DNA of 64,000 bases from assembly GCA_916613615.1 (NCBI GenBank), contig OU744727.1:16500093-16564092 (forward strand), given 5' to 3'. This document shows positions 41,301 to 53,418 of the stretch, piece after piece. This DNA is from Steromphala cineraria (Eukaryota; Mollusca; Gastropoda; Trochida; Trochidae). Positions within the stretch are counted from its first letter, which is position 1; each line of letters opens with the position of its first letter. The position numbers and the translations under genes were made by a program. The notes under the pieces were generated by a model that saw nothing but the letters and a program-made list of their open reading frames with translations, ran no database searches and was not told where the DNA came from.

Positions 41301-43394
41301 ATAACTAGCATAATGAAGACGTTGCTATCAAGAAATCTTCCTGTTGTTAAGAATACCACTTCTAAATCCCCTTTTGATAGAACTCGTGATATTATACATT
41401 GTCGTCATTGGGAGACATAATACAGGATATAAATATTGATATTTTTGTTTTCGTGTGATCCATTATGATAATTTATAAGATGCGCTCATAAAATACTACA
41501 ATTCCCATTTAAACCGTTTTAGCGTCAGTGATGTTGTGATTGCATAGAACGTAATAGCTTCCAATTATTTTTGTATGTGGTATCTAATTTTAATTGTACG
41601 TTTATTGTATATTTCAATGATTTGGATTTGCTAAAACTACTTAGCCTTGCAACTGAACCTCTAATGACCTCATTCACCAATCTTTATCTTTATAAAACAC
41701 TTTTTTAACAGAAAAGGAATCACAAAACACTTGTGTCTTCTTTGCGGAGAGAAAACTTTAAAAGATGGCGTCGAGAAGAATAACACCGGAACCGTCTACT
41801 GCGCATGTCCAGCAGCAAAAGGTTGTCAGGACTGTAAACGAGATCTCACGAACAACGCAGAACAGAAGAACCTTGGCAGACAGAGACTGTTCAACTGTGA
41901 GCACCACGGTCAGTTCCGCCGATACCAGGACTCCCTGATCCACTTCAAGAGCTGGTGCATCCTCTGGGTGACCATTGCTATTGTCCCTCTTGGTCTGCTC
42001 GTCAATGTAGCCGGGATCGATCTCAACTGGATCATGATGGTGGGCTTCATCATCACTATACCCTGCTTCCCTGGTGCTGTGCTCAGCATCCTATGGGTAA
42101 AGACCTCATCTATTGGCGTTACTGCTGGTGAGTTGCCTCCTGGGATATCCTTATGTAACAGCCTACATCACTTTTAAAATGTGATGTTCATGCTCAATCA
42201 AACAATGTTGTTAGATCATTTTATCAATAATGTCTCTGAGCAGATACCCTCCAATTGCTTTGAACTAATACCCAACCTGATACCGTGAGTTTCACCAGTG
42301 GTCAAACCAGAATTACATAACAATAAATAAAACACTTGAGCCCGTCCGACTTTAATGCTGATTTTTGGAATATGTCTTACAATAAGGTTCAATGTGACGG
42401 AATTTCGATAAGGTAATTCGTGCTTCTGTTTTTTTGTAAGACATTATCTCACTTATTCGACTCATACACAATGTCGGAACCGATAATTTGAGTGCTGATC
42501 AAGATGTACCAATTTCAAATCACTGTCATTACTGAAAGTTTAAACCTTCTGAGATGTTTTCGGTTATTCTTTTGCTATTTCAATATCATTATTATATATT
42601 CTAAAAAGATGTTTAACTTATTACTTAAAGAAAAATAAATCATGCTTATGTTTCCATTTTCCCCAAAAAGTGGAAACATGAGTGAGTGAGAAATTTAACG
42701 TGTTGTCAGCAAAATTTCACGTAAACGCAAACGTAACATCATCCATATCACTTCAATTTCAGGTGCCCTGTCAGGTCTTGTAGCAGGACTGACAGCCTTG
42801 TTGTCTGTAGCATCAACATATGAGGGAGGACTGAGTAACTTTCTCACGAACACCTCTCAGAACTACTCGGTGGTCGCAGGATCCAGCTCGAGTTTTACTT
42901 TCTCACTCGTCGTCACGATGGTCGTATCTTTGTTCACTCATCAAGTCAAGAACGAAAATGCCGAGTTCATAGAATGGGAGAAGCTTCGTGATATTGACAA
43001 CCCTCTAAATCCGTGGGGTGAGCTGTTCCTGGAAGAGTTCCCTGCCCTTGAAGGTCAGAGGCCTACAGCGGAACAGCTGAATGTCAACTTTACCAAGGCC
43101 AAGTGGGCCGCTTATATAGGCGGAGCTATCAGTTTGGGCTTGTTCATTGTTGTCGTTCCTAGTGCCATGGCGTCACTTCATGTGTTGACGTCATTCGAGT
43201 TTCGCACATATTTGATGACGTTGCAGTTTTGGTGTTTCCTCATGGCGGCCGTTGTCGTGGTCGTTGCTCCAGTGGAAGAAATCGTCATTATCATTAGAGA
43301 ATTACGTTTTGGTAAAAAAACACCCAAGGAAGAACAAAATGGCGGCGATAAAAAAATAAATAACCCTGAAGTTAGAGAGACAACCCTCATGTGA
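35318..43394 (+). CDS. DUR3: DUR3-like urea transporter, copy A (sodium:solute symporter family)
   Basis: Plasma-membrane symporter of the DUR3 branch; family members import urea with protons or sodium. Coding exons are 35318-35418, 35991-36237, 38531-38647, 39520-40159, 40715-40880, 41712-42127 and 42763-43394; all introns are GT-AG and the phases agree, giving 772 residues (yeast and plant relatives have about 700-735). The start is the ATG at 35318, followed by a hydrophobic signal-like segment (MIDLLLLLCLAGHVTAA) and an extracellular SCDG. About fourteen membrane helices follow. DUR3 hallmarks are the AGG-SMSLTA-VASQLLWPGDLLQS block (residues 84-110), GSYSFVGGLGTTFYVSYFN in exon 4, CDQASWQSRIAAKP, and LMSTGSGEVMAVSSIVVYDI in exon 5, where the paired serines match the sodium-site helix of the superfamily. 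A Cys/His-rich loop occupies residues 432-489. The substrate is inferred from the family. Confidence 0.92.
36183..36335 (+). repeat. 94-bp repeat that copies the end of exon 2 and its splice donor (copy A)
   Basis: CTCCCAGCTGCTGTGG begins at 36183 inside exon 2 and recurs as CTCCCAGCTCCTGTGA at 36277 in the intron, 94 bases later. The real donor (AAG then GTAAGG) is at 36238 and the copied donor at 36332. More decayed donor-like ends, for example GCCATTAAGGTAAG near 36397 and GTCAAGGTAAGG near 36540, suggest further old units. Reading through the first donor meets a TAG at 36274. Confidence 0.75.
36869..37020. repeat. Palindrome of about 150 bp in intron 2 of copy A
   Basis: The left arm contains GTCATATGACTTTTACGAAA followed by CTCGTGCAAATTTG. 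The right arm contains CTCGTTTCGTAAAAGTCATATGAC, and both are bounded by GGGTAATAAT-type ends. The centre is CCTCGCTCTCGCTCGGG. Arms are about 65-70 bp with few mismatches. Confidence 0.8.
41018..41279. mobile_element. Foldback element in intron 5 of copy A (about 260 bp)
   Basis: The left arm runs from CCCACCTGGTAGC through CGTCCTACGCAATGCCTAAAACG to GCATACCC and TTTTCTGTGCT. The right arm carries the complement in reverse order: AGCACAGAAAA, GGGTATGC, CGTTTTAGGCTTTGCGTAGG and GACCTGGTGGAGGG. Arms are about 90 bp with indels. No coding frame is present. It is a MITE or foldback insertion of unassigned type. Confidence 0.65.
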
Positions 43395-43524
43395 ATTAGA
43401 TGGATGTATAGTTCATCATTTGACTAACTTGTAGACAAACAAACAGCATATTTATTACATGTAGTGATGATTACCTGTGCAAAAACATATACGGTATCCA
43501 TGTCCTCAACTTAATCGTTCTCAT

Positions 43525-43530
43525 AATAAA
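43525..43530 (+). terminator. Candidate polyadenylation signal of copy A
   Basis: AATAAA lies 131 bases after the TGA stop of copy A. It is the first canonical hexamer downstream, so it is the likely 3' end signal; the cleavage site itself is not visible. Confidence 0.5.
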
Positions 43531-43539
43531 ACCTTACCG

Positions 43540-45260
43540 ACGTTTCATTGATGGTTTCATTGTTATTTTGCTATGCTTATTGATTACAATGTTTCTGTTA
43601 TCTCCTTTGCATTACTAATTAACAACGTTTTGTATCAATTACAGTGTTTTATGGATGTCGAAAGTCATTCTTTACCAACAAACATAGCTTAAGTGGTAAA
43701 CTCCAGATGTAACCCTTGTTGTAATAAAATGAGTTCTAAGGTTTCTGCCACATTCCTCCAGGGATGTTATATATGTATTATACTTCCCTGATTCCTCCAA
43801 CGGCAAACTTGCACCACAGAATATATAGAAAAACCCCATCAACTTAACCAATGAAAACAGTTCCTGAATGGAAAGCTTAATTGCTTGTCGTTACCGAGGC
43901 ATATCTCATGTAACAGTCACAAAATAACCGTGTTCTTTCAAGACTGTAAAGTGTATTTATTGAGAAACTTCTTATTACAAAATAGATAAAATGATAGTTA
44001 AATTTTCAGTGGGAAGGAGATAGTAAAAAATACATTTCTTACATGTAGGTTACCTTTTTACTTTTTATATTTTAAGAACGTGTTCATTTATAATTTGTCG
44101 CTTGATTCAGACTGTATTATAGTTAATTCTAAGACAATCAACACCCTAAATGAAGAAATCGTAATCAGTTATCTATAAACACATCATAGTTTTCAAGTGG
44201 TAAGACTGTTCAAAGACATTTGTCCCAGTAATGAAGAAATCCCTTATTATTGTTGATGAAATATGTGCTTGAATAGAATCGTACAGCCCACCTTGAAAAC
44301 ATAATTAAAACAAATTAAATTATCTGAATATTCATTTAAATAAACTGCTCATAATATGCGACAAAAGTCATTCTAGTAGGACCCGGATGATAACATAACT
44401 ATCCTGATCAGTAACCTAGGTGTTGTGTATGTACAATCATACGTCATATGGACCAAGAATACAAGATGTAAGATACAACTGAGTGTCAAATATAGAAAAT
44501 TGCCTTGAAATAGTTAGGAATTCTATCAAAAATCCCCAAACAAGAAATGAGAAAGAATATAAATAGTTTCAATGATAAATCCTTTTAATGTCGACATGCG
44601 CTTTGATTTACAAAATTCCTGCTATGATATTTAACAGCAACATATGCTTGGACCCTTGTGAGTTTATAACGCCAATCACCTATGTTAGCAGTGATTATAT
44701 CAATTACTGTAAGGTTAAGCATCCTGTATAGGTACATGTTTATCGCACGCTGTGTAAAATTGAAACGATGGACATCTAATCTATACAATTTGAACTTTTT
44801 TGAACATTTGTGTGCCCAGAATACATAGGCACACATTATTTGCTACAAGGATATTTGTTGAAACATCAGAAAAGACTTGGTGTAATAATATTCAATCTGA
44901 GTTCAACTACCATACAATTGCTATACCAGGCTATAGGTCCGTTTTGGGCATCTTTGTCAGCGGTTATAGACGCATAACTCCTTTTCTCTACAGGGACTCC
45001 GTGTTACCTCTTCTCTTCTTCTATTTTATGGTATTCTTAGCAATACAGACGTTCAGGTCAAGATGGAAGGCTTAAACACAATATATACATCCTCTTTTAA
45101 TTACGCTTGGTATGAGATAATTATTGTACGTAACAATATGATATAATCAGAGGTTTTCTTGTCTGTCATGGTTCACGAACATTAGTGTATGAATAATGTG
45201 TATCTGTGTACATGTAGTGCTGTCGTAAAGGTTTTAGTGCGACTAGTATTATATATAGAG
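43540..45260. other. Spacer between copies A and B, first part
   Basis: AT-rich sequence without a supported gene. The frame 44800-45075 (91 codons) has no recognisable domain. Confidence 0.4.
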
Positions 45261-45404
45261 AATACTAAACGAATGGTAATGTGATAACATTATTAAGCAA
45301 CGAGTGTATAGAATTGGTATCAGACGAACGAAAGTGAGTCTGATACCACATTCTATTCACGAGTTGCTTAAAAATGTTATCACATTACCATGAGTTTAGT
45401 ATTT
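45261..45404. repeat. Palindrome of about 144 bp
   Basis: AATACTAAAC, GGTAATGTGATAACAT, AAGCAACGAGTGTATAGAAT and GGTATCAGAC on the left are matched in reverse complement by GTCTGATACC, ATTCTATTCACGAGTTGCTT, ATGTTATCACATTACC and GTTTAGTATT on the right. A loop of about 12 bases separates the arms. The arrangement, with a charged-looking GAACGAAAGTGA centre, resembles the palindrome in intron 2 of copy A. Confidence 0.8.
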
Positions 45405-45407
45405 TAT

Positions 45408-46267
45408 TTATTACTCAACCCTCAATATCAATATCTATGTAAATAAATCGTCAAAACAAGAATCAGCTGACTTGGAACAATCGCGAAACCAGCGTATGAA
45501 TTTCCATGAGTCTAAATGAAATAGTTCGCTATTTCTTTTTGGATGTTTACACATGTCATACGCCTATAAACATGATACAAATTATATTGGTGAAAAACAT
45601 TCATTACCAAAAGATGCATTGATAAAATAAACACTAAGAAGCAACGAAAACTGTCAACACATCATGCTCTAGCAACGTAACGTCATCAGATCGCCAAATG
45701 ACGTCATCGGAATTTGTCCTGTTTCTAGGTCACGTACGTTCTTTTGTTTTGCAAACTTGGCGAACAGTGTCGACGGCAGAGGATTGGTTGCATTGACATG
45801 AAGTACTGAATTGTTGATAGGAACCGGGAGATAGAACTTGGGGAAAGATAGTTACACGATAGCAAGTTCGGATTTCGTGCTTATGAAGGGGAAAGCGACG
45901 GTTTGGGTGGCTATGAAGCAAGTCAACAGTCGAAGCGCCGTGTTTATGTTACGGTAGGCAGAGGAGGCAACACCGCTTGCGACGGCACAGAAGGTGGACA
46001 AATGATTAAGCGAAGGATGGATTTATGATGGTTAGCAAAAAGAGAATGCATTTAAAATGTAAAAAAAACGCTTAGATAATATTCTTTCACATAAATTAAC
46101 ATTTTAAGTTGAGAATGAAAAATTTGTCAGTCGCCAAAGTCACGTGGTTGGACAATGTCATGTGACGTTCGAAAGTAGTTCCGTTTCTTTGCACGAGATG
46201 GTAACACACATGTGTGTTACCAACTCATTGTTATCTAATGAGTGATCTCACCACGGTTGAGTAATAA
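45408..46267. mobile_element. Possible 860-bp element with 13-bp terminal inverted repeats
   Basis: TTATTACTCAACC at 45408-45420 is exactly complementary to GGTTGAGTAATAA at 46255-46267. The interior contains a CRE-like TGACGTCA at 45699-45706 and no recognisable coding frame. No clear target duplication is visible, so the pairing could be fortuitous. Confidence 0.35.
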
Positions 46268-47740
46268 AGTTTGTTTACAAGTTACTCACAATTGGGTCAT
46301 TGAAATACAAATAGGAATGTATATCCACCGCACTTATAAATGGAAACTTTATAGATATATTTTCTTATCAAAATTCAAATGAAAAAAATGATTTTCTACT
46401 TAACACTTTGATTGATCGCACTCATTATGTATATATGCAATGTTTTAAAAGTTATGTTTTTGAACAAATCATCAAGGTTTTGTGCACAAAACTTTCTGAA
46501 ATTGTTTCATCAGCTTTCAATTTAATCTAAATATTCGACAATGGCAACCGTCCACAGGTATACGGATTACATATGGTTACCTTGTGCGTATCTTCCTGAC
46601 GTTCACAGGTTCATTAAAAATAATGAAAACACCAAAACCAAAACGGTCGACACATGTTCATGTCGTCTGTCAAAGGTAAAATGATTCACACAAAATACCT
46701 GTAACCCAATAAGGCAAACTCTACCCCTGTGACAGCTACTATGTACTGGCTACCATACATCTAGCACAGTTGGAGTACAGGCTGTTGTTTTGGCAGTGTA
46801 ATCGACCGTGATGTAGAATGAATGTGTCACTTGTTCGGAAGATGCTGACCTTTCACAGTGTGGACATTTTCTAGAATTGGGGACACGCACTGACATCTAA
46901 AAGGACCTAAAGGTAAACGTTAAATATGTATTACACCTTTCTTTAAATAATATTTTTATTGATAAACATTTACTGCTATTTTCAGGCCGTTGGTTTTTAA
47001 CCTTAGAAAGTAAATATTGATGACTAGAGGAGTTAACTGTTTAATCGTAATGTTATATTAGCGGGGTAAAGCTATTTTTCTTTTCATTTTATAGGCCCCG
47101 ATGCTGAAGAAACGGGAAATACAATGCATTAGGATGGTGGACAATCACTAATAACATTGTTTGGATAGACGCATGATACATTAGAATAGTCTAGTTACTC
47201 ATATGTACATGTTGACAAAAATGAGGCCTAAGAACTTGCAGTAAAGTTATTTCAAAATGTTGATACATTTGATAAAGTTACAAAATGTATGTTTTACATA
47301 CATTGTAATAAAGTAACCCCGTGCAAAAATGTAACATAAGAAGTTAAAGCAAGGTACACTTTTCTTGATAGATACATTGTCATCAGATGATTTCTATGCT
47401 TTGAAAAACATCAATTTATTAGAAATACACATTTCGAAATGACTAAATCGCAAACACCGAAGATCGAATTCATAAACATAATATAAGGAAAATTAGTACT
47501 GCAGCAATAATTTCATAGATGATCTTTTGTGTACGAAGTAATGTTCAATGTTCTTATTGGATCGTTCATCTGATACGCTATATTTCTTTCTCAACCTGTT
47601 AATCTTCCAGGGTTAAATATAATGAAGAAATAAATAAATAAAGAAAGACATACAACTAAGTTAATTCTCGTAAATACTGAAACAGAATATATATTTTCAA
47701 ATGCTATTTTTTTTCACGAATTATTGATACCCTTTTCCAG
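46268..47740. other. Upstream region of copy B
   Basis: No coding exon is recognised. The stretch 46730-46914 is less AT-rich and ends in CTAAAG followed by GTAAAC, which would serve as the donor of a non-coding first exon for copy B. That is a guess from composition and splice-site fit only. A CAG acceptor at 47738-47740 precedes the start codon. Confidence 0.35.
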
Positions 47741-47754
47741 TGATATCGTTCGTC

Positions 47755-50700
47755 ATGAAGTTTTGTACTTTGGTCATCACTGTGTGTGCAGGAAGTCGCG
47801 TGATGGCTGCTGGGAATGACTCCTGTGATGGTCTGATTGACCCATCAAATGCTACACTAGGGTATGCTTAGCCAAATCTTTCATTTCGAAGGTATCTACC
47901 CTGCACCTTGAATTGTACTCCTTAATATGGGTTCATTGTACATTAACATTAGAGGTTACAATAAACGATCTTTGAATTACATATTTGAGGTTCACTGACA
48001 TTGAAACGATAAACGAAACATAATAATTATGAAGATAAAATATGACCTTTTCACTAAAAGCAGATGGGCTGGTAATTATTTTGCTTATCAACACAATGTT
48101 AACATGCTACACACAGTTCTGGATACAAATATTCATCAGATACTAAATATGGAAATAAACAGCTCTCAAAATAGAGGATACTGGATTTCAGGACTTACAT
48201 TTGTATTTTCTGACACTTTGCGAAAACCTTTTTTCATATGTATCTTATGTTAAAGATATTCAGGGTTTTATCATGTATACTCGACGGAAATAATTGCGGA
48301 CATATAATCCGTTTTAAGTCATTGGTTATGAAAGGGTTCTTCGTTGACCAGTAGAGAAATTTAAATGATAAAAATATGATATTCTTAACTTATTTGTCCA
48401 GTTCATTTGGAAGATACATTCCTTTTCATATCTTCACGTGTCTGATTGCCCTAACTCAGTATTAATACAATGTTTTTAAGGGTAATTTCGCCTGTCATGG
48501 AGAAGCACGAGGCTGCTCTACTCCAGCTCCTTGGATTCGGCGGCTTCTCCTTGTTCCTGGCCATCCTGTACAACCTGATCAGGAAGCACGTCTTCAAGGA
48601 CGCGGACAACCTGGACACCACGTTCGATGCGGGGGGTAAAGTGAGCATGAGTCTCACGGCTGTCACTGTCGCCTCCCAGCTCCTGTGGCCCGGGGACCTT
48701 CTACAGAGTGCTACTGTAGCCATCAAGGTAAGGACCCCGTTAATTAAATGTACCAATTACATTAAGCTCCCAGCTCCTGTGGCCCGGGGATCTCCTACAG
48801 AGTGCTACTGTAGCTATTAAGGTAAGGACCTCATTCATTAAATGTACATATAACATTAAACTCCCAGCTCCTGTGGCCTGCTCAAGATATCTACCACAGC
48901 GTGCTACCATAGTCATCAAGGTAAGATCCTCATTCATCAGGTGTATCATTTCTAGAATTATGGTTATCATAGTAAGGTCCGAGCTCAGTTAATGAGAGAG
49001 TCTGCTCAAGTGTTATATTGTAGAAGGTACAATATCTAGGTAATACCAAGAAGCCCTCATGTAATTTAGTATTATATGTATTGCAAATTTTTAAAAATTA
49101 ACAATTATGACTATAATCATCACTTCCCAGCCGCACCATAGTGGCTCCGTTGCTTTAAGGAAACTAAGCAAACAGAGTTTTCTTTCCTTTGCGATATAAA
49201 GTAATGTCTGTTCAAATCATGTTGTCAGTGTTTGGTTGTAAACAAGGTTGATTAAGGAAATATGTGCCTTTAATTGCTAAAGTCAAAGGTAAAGTTTATC
49301 TTCTTTAAATCATTTCCACATGATATTTTGTGTCATGTATTTACTGTGTAAAGCAAACGTAAGTTATTTATTTTCTAACATAGTTCTAACGTTGATAAAA
49401 TGAATATCGCGTTTGAAATTGGATTTCTGTGAAGAACTAGCCTCATATCAATATCTAAACATTTATTTTCAGAATGGTATTGCTGGAACCTTCTGGTACT
49501 CAGTAGGCGCTGTTGTCAACATGATTCTGTTTCCTGTGTTCTCCTTGCAGTTCAAGATCAGAGCACCTGGGGCCAAAACATTCTTGCAGGTTCATCTCAA
49601 ATTTTCTTAAAGTTAGTCGACAGTTCCATTCGCTATTAAATCAATTTTTAACCACTTTGGTTATTGATAACCAATATTGAATATAGTGTTTTGATAGTTA
49701 CTTAATTGCTTGTAACTGCATATACATAATAGTTATTAGTTACATGTTTGACATCTGAACAAAGTGACTCTATCGTGACATGCCTGTTTATCCTTTATAC
49801 TTTCGCTGTCTGAATAATGACACCTTTCTGTCGTTGATCGTTTCAGTTTTATTTCAATGTTTTAGAAGTTTTCCACCTCTTCTGTGTTAAATTCATCTGG
49901 AAGATGTCAAGGGGTACAGAGGCAATGGTCAAACATCACAAAGAATGATCTGTCATCTGTAATCAAACTTAACCCCTTTGGTCTCTAAGAGATTGTAAGC
50001 ATGTCGTAGACGTCAGAAAGCCTAAGCATTGTAAGGTCATTTTCCAGTCACGTTATCGTAGATTTTAATTTTGTTTTCAGCTTATCTACGCTCGGTTCGG
50101 CAAGAAGGCTCACATATTGTTCACGTTCTTTGCCCTTCTTACCAATTTTGTTGTGATCGTGTGTCTACTTGTAGCTGGAATAGCAACGTTCCAGGCAATG
50201 TCCAAAGACTCTTCCCCAGAGTTCTGCATCCTCATAATGGCAACACTGTTTGGAAGCTATTCCTTCGTAGGTGGACTAGGAACAACCTTCTATGTGTCCT
50301 ACTTCAACACAGTTCTTGTCTTTGTCATATTAGTGTTCTTCATTGTTAACGTCTTTTACTTGGAACAACAAGGAGACATCGGCATCCTTGGAAGTGTTGG
50401 TGCCATTTACAAACAGGTTTCATGCTTGGGAGGACCAGAGGGAAATGAAGAACGCAGTTTCCTAACGTTTGCTTCAGAAGGTGCGATTATATGGGGAATT
50501 CAAGGTGTGTTTGCAACATCTGCATTGACCTTTTGTGACCAAGCGTCATGGCAGAGCCGAATTGCTGCAAAACCAGTGCAAGGAGTGTTAGGGTTCTTTG
50601 CAGCAACTTACATGTGGTTCTCAATTCCTGCTTCTATAGGATCCAGTACAGGACTGGCTTATCTGGCACTCAGTTCTTCAAACGCTTCTTTTGCTCTCCC

Positions 50701-53418
50701 CCCTGGTGATATAAATGCAGGTAAGATATCTTTCTTTTTAGTAATTGTCAACGGTTATCGTTTTAAAACAGCTGAAACATAGTATGCAAAGATATGAATG
50801 AATAAATAAACAAATATATAATGTATGGTAGCATATTAATTATAGGTAAACCATTCTCTCCAAACAAAGTATTTGCCCCATTGTCACCTCTGTTTACTGT
50901 GATGCTATTTATGTGGTTGCAACAATGTTCGACCTTGTTTCAAATAGAGCAATTCATCTGTTCATATAACGGTAACTATTGAATTCCAAACCCCGTGAGA
51001 TGCACATATATTTCAAAGACAGAAGCCACTTTGAGTTATAAAGCAATATTGATTGGATAAAAATATGGACACTCATTCTCTCCCAACAGAGGCATCTCAG
51101 TCGTATCCAATCAAGCCTCAAGACAACACAAGATATCTCCCTTATTTATGCCTACGGAACTGACCGAGGCTTTGCGAATAACCATTTTTGAAACAGCGTA
51201 CCCCATGTATTAGACTAACAAGAACAGAGGCTTGCTCAGATACGACTGATCTACCTCTGTAGGGAGCAAATGAAGGACACTAGGAGCTTAAACAGTCGCC
51301 ATGACAGTCCCATCTGAATCAGAGGCATACAGGAAGGAAATGAGTAATTTCTGTTGGAAGGAAATGATACACAATGCCTCTTTCACTAAGCTAGCTCCCA
51401 TTCTTCCGCATTGCACTAAGGCTGCTAAAGTGGCATTCGAACGAAAGGGCTTTGTAAAAGGTGGATAATGTTGATAAACACTTTTTTCATATAATAACCA
51501 TTTTCAATTTACTTTCATGTAGGTCTGGTGATGCCGTTTATTGCTGACAAGGCTCTAGGATACAGTGGGGGTGTGATGGTGCTGACCATGTTATCAATGG
51601 CGCTTATGTCCACGGGCTCGGGGGAAATCATGGCAGTGTCTTCTATCATTGTTTATGATATATACCAGATTCACATCAACCCTTTCAGGTACGCCTTGGT
51701 TAGATAAGCGATGTATGTACTGTGAGCTTGATTTATAAATATTTCGAAGTCATCTTAATTTCAATGTTTATCCTCAAGATGTGTAGTTCAAACGTTGTAT
51801 TTAGATATTTTACTGTTTAACCCTCCATATTTGAAAATCTTTTTGGGTCTTTAGATATCTACCCTCAATATTTCCTGTAGTTTTCGGGGTCATAAGATTT
51901 TCAAAAGCAATGCCTACTCACAGAATACTACACATATAATGTACGTTGTAGGTACTCTCTCTTCGTTGCATCACTGAATAAAGATTTTACCTTCAGAAGA
52001 GACCACACTCCCCTCAAATGCATGCTGTGTGGCCTGAGGAAGCTTGTAACAGCAGAAGGAGCTAAGTCTAAGGTTGGGGGAGCTCACTGTTCCTGCCCAC
52101 CGGCTGCAGCTGGTGCTTGTTCTGACTGTGAACTAGACCAGAAGAACAACGTGAATGGGAAGAACCTGGGTAGACAGAGACTGTTCAACTGTCCTCATCA
52201 TGGTCAGTTCCGCCGATACCAGGACTCTCTGATCCGGTTCAAGAGTTGGTGCATTCTCTGGGTGACCATTGGTCTGATTCCGCTTGGCCTTGCTGTCAAT
52301 GTGAGCGGCATCGATTTGAATTGGATTCTTATGGTGGGATTCATTGTTACCACCCCTGGTTTCCCAGCTGCTATCCTCAGCATACTCTGGGTGAAGACGT
52401 CAACAAAAGGAGCAATTATCGGTTAGTTATTGTTTCTAGGGTCAAGTTGAAACAGTCCTGTTGTGCAGTTCACCTGTAATTTAAAAGTTTTTTTACAGTA
52501 ACTGAAAGCCTAAATGCAGGTATTGGAAGTTTGTATAATGTATAATGGATTATTACGATTCAATGATATATTCAAATTGTGCAAGTGTGACTTCTCCTAA
52601 TCTTCATTCTCCAAATTACTAACCAAAACATTCAGCTTTAAAGAAAAAAGCTTACTTAAACACAACACATTATAATCAAGGTTTAAGAATCGCACTTTTA
52701 CTATAGTATATTACTTCTCTTATGCATCCAATTGTGTGGACATTCGGTATCATAGGACAAAAGTATATGAAAATCCGCCTTATCAACTAATAACTATGTT
52801 GCAGGTGCTGTATCAGGTCTAGCTGCAGGTATAACAGCAGTGCTATCAGTCGCCTCAACCTTCCCAGGAGGACTCGGCAACTTCCTCGTCAACATGTCCC
52901 AGAACTACTCAGTTCTAGCAGGGTCAACATGCAGCTTCTTCGTATCAATAATCGTCACTATAGTTGTCTCCCTTTTCACACACAAGGTCAAGGACAAGGA
53001 AGACGAGATCCTGGAATGGCAGAAGCTTCGAGACATCGATAACCCCCTGAACCCTTGGGGAGGCCTGTTCAAGGATGAGTTTCCTGCACTAAATGGGGCT
53101 CGACCATCAGCTGATCAGTTGAACAATGCTTTCAGGAGAGCCAAGTGGGCTGCCTATATAGGGGGAGCTTTCACTCTCGTGCTGTTCATCGTCATAATGC
53201 CGAGTGTTATGGGCTCCATGCATGTTTTGACGTCAAGCCAATTCAAGACATATTTGCTGACGTTGCAAGTTTGGTGTTTCATGATGGCTGGCGTGGTTGT
53301 TATTGTTGCGCCTGTTGAAGAAGGCCTCATTATCTTTAAAAGATGGCGAGAGGGAAAACGACCTACCAAAAAGCACTTCGGTGGCAATGCCCTTGAACAA
53401 GAGACCATTCTTACTTGA
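47755..53418 (+). CDS. DUR3: DUR3-like urea transporter, copy B (sodium:solute symporter family)
   Basis: Second complete paralogue in the same orientation, about 4.4 kb after copy A. Coding exons are 47755-47861, 48481-48727, 49473-49589, 50081-50720, 51523-51688, 51997-52421 and 52805-53418, giving 771 residues. Exons 2 to 5 have exactly the lengths of copy A (247, 117, 640 and 166 bases), and every junction has the same phase. The start ATG at 47755 opens a short hydrophobic leader (MKFCTLVITVCAG) before NDSCDGL. Motifs match copy A: SQLLWPGDLLQS, GSYSFVGGLGTTFYVSYFN, CDQASWQSRIAAKP, STGSGEIMAVSSIIVYDIYQ, and the Cys/His loop at residues 434-494. The C-terminal tail differs most. Role: urea or similar solute import at the plasma membrane, inferred from the family. 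Confidence 0.92.
48673..48955 (+). repeat. 94-bp tandem repeat of exon 2 end plus splice donor (copy B), three units
   Basis: CTCCCAGCTCCTGTGG starts at 48673 (exon 2), 48767 and 48861 (intron). Donor sites GTAAGG, GTAAGG and GTAAGA follow at 48728, 48822 and 48921. The second donor has the same AAG/GTAAGG context as the real one. Use of it would add 94 bases, shift the frame and expose TAA at 48818. The same 94-base period occurs in copy A but not in copy C. Confidence 0.85.
51074..51272. mobile_element. MULE-like MITE, short member, in intron 4 of copy B (199 bp)
   Basis: The left end CATTCTCTCCCAACAGAGGC continues as ATCTCAGTCGTATCC. The right end has GATACGACTGATCTACCTCT and ends in GGGAGCAAATG, roughly its reverse complement. 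The flanks are ATGGACACT (51065-51073) and AAGGACACT (51273-51281), matching at eight of nine bases. The ends are related to the longer elements at 58042 and 59655. No coding capacity. Confidence 0.75.
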
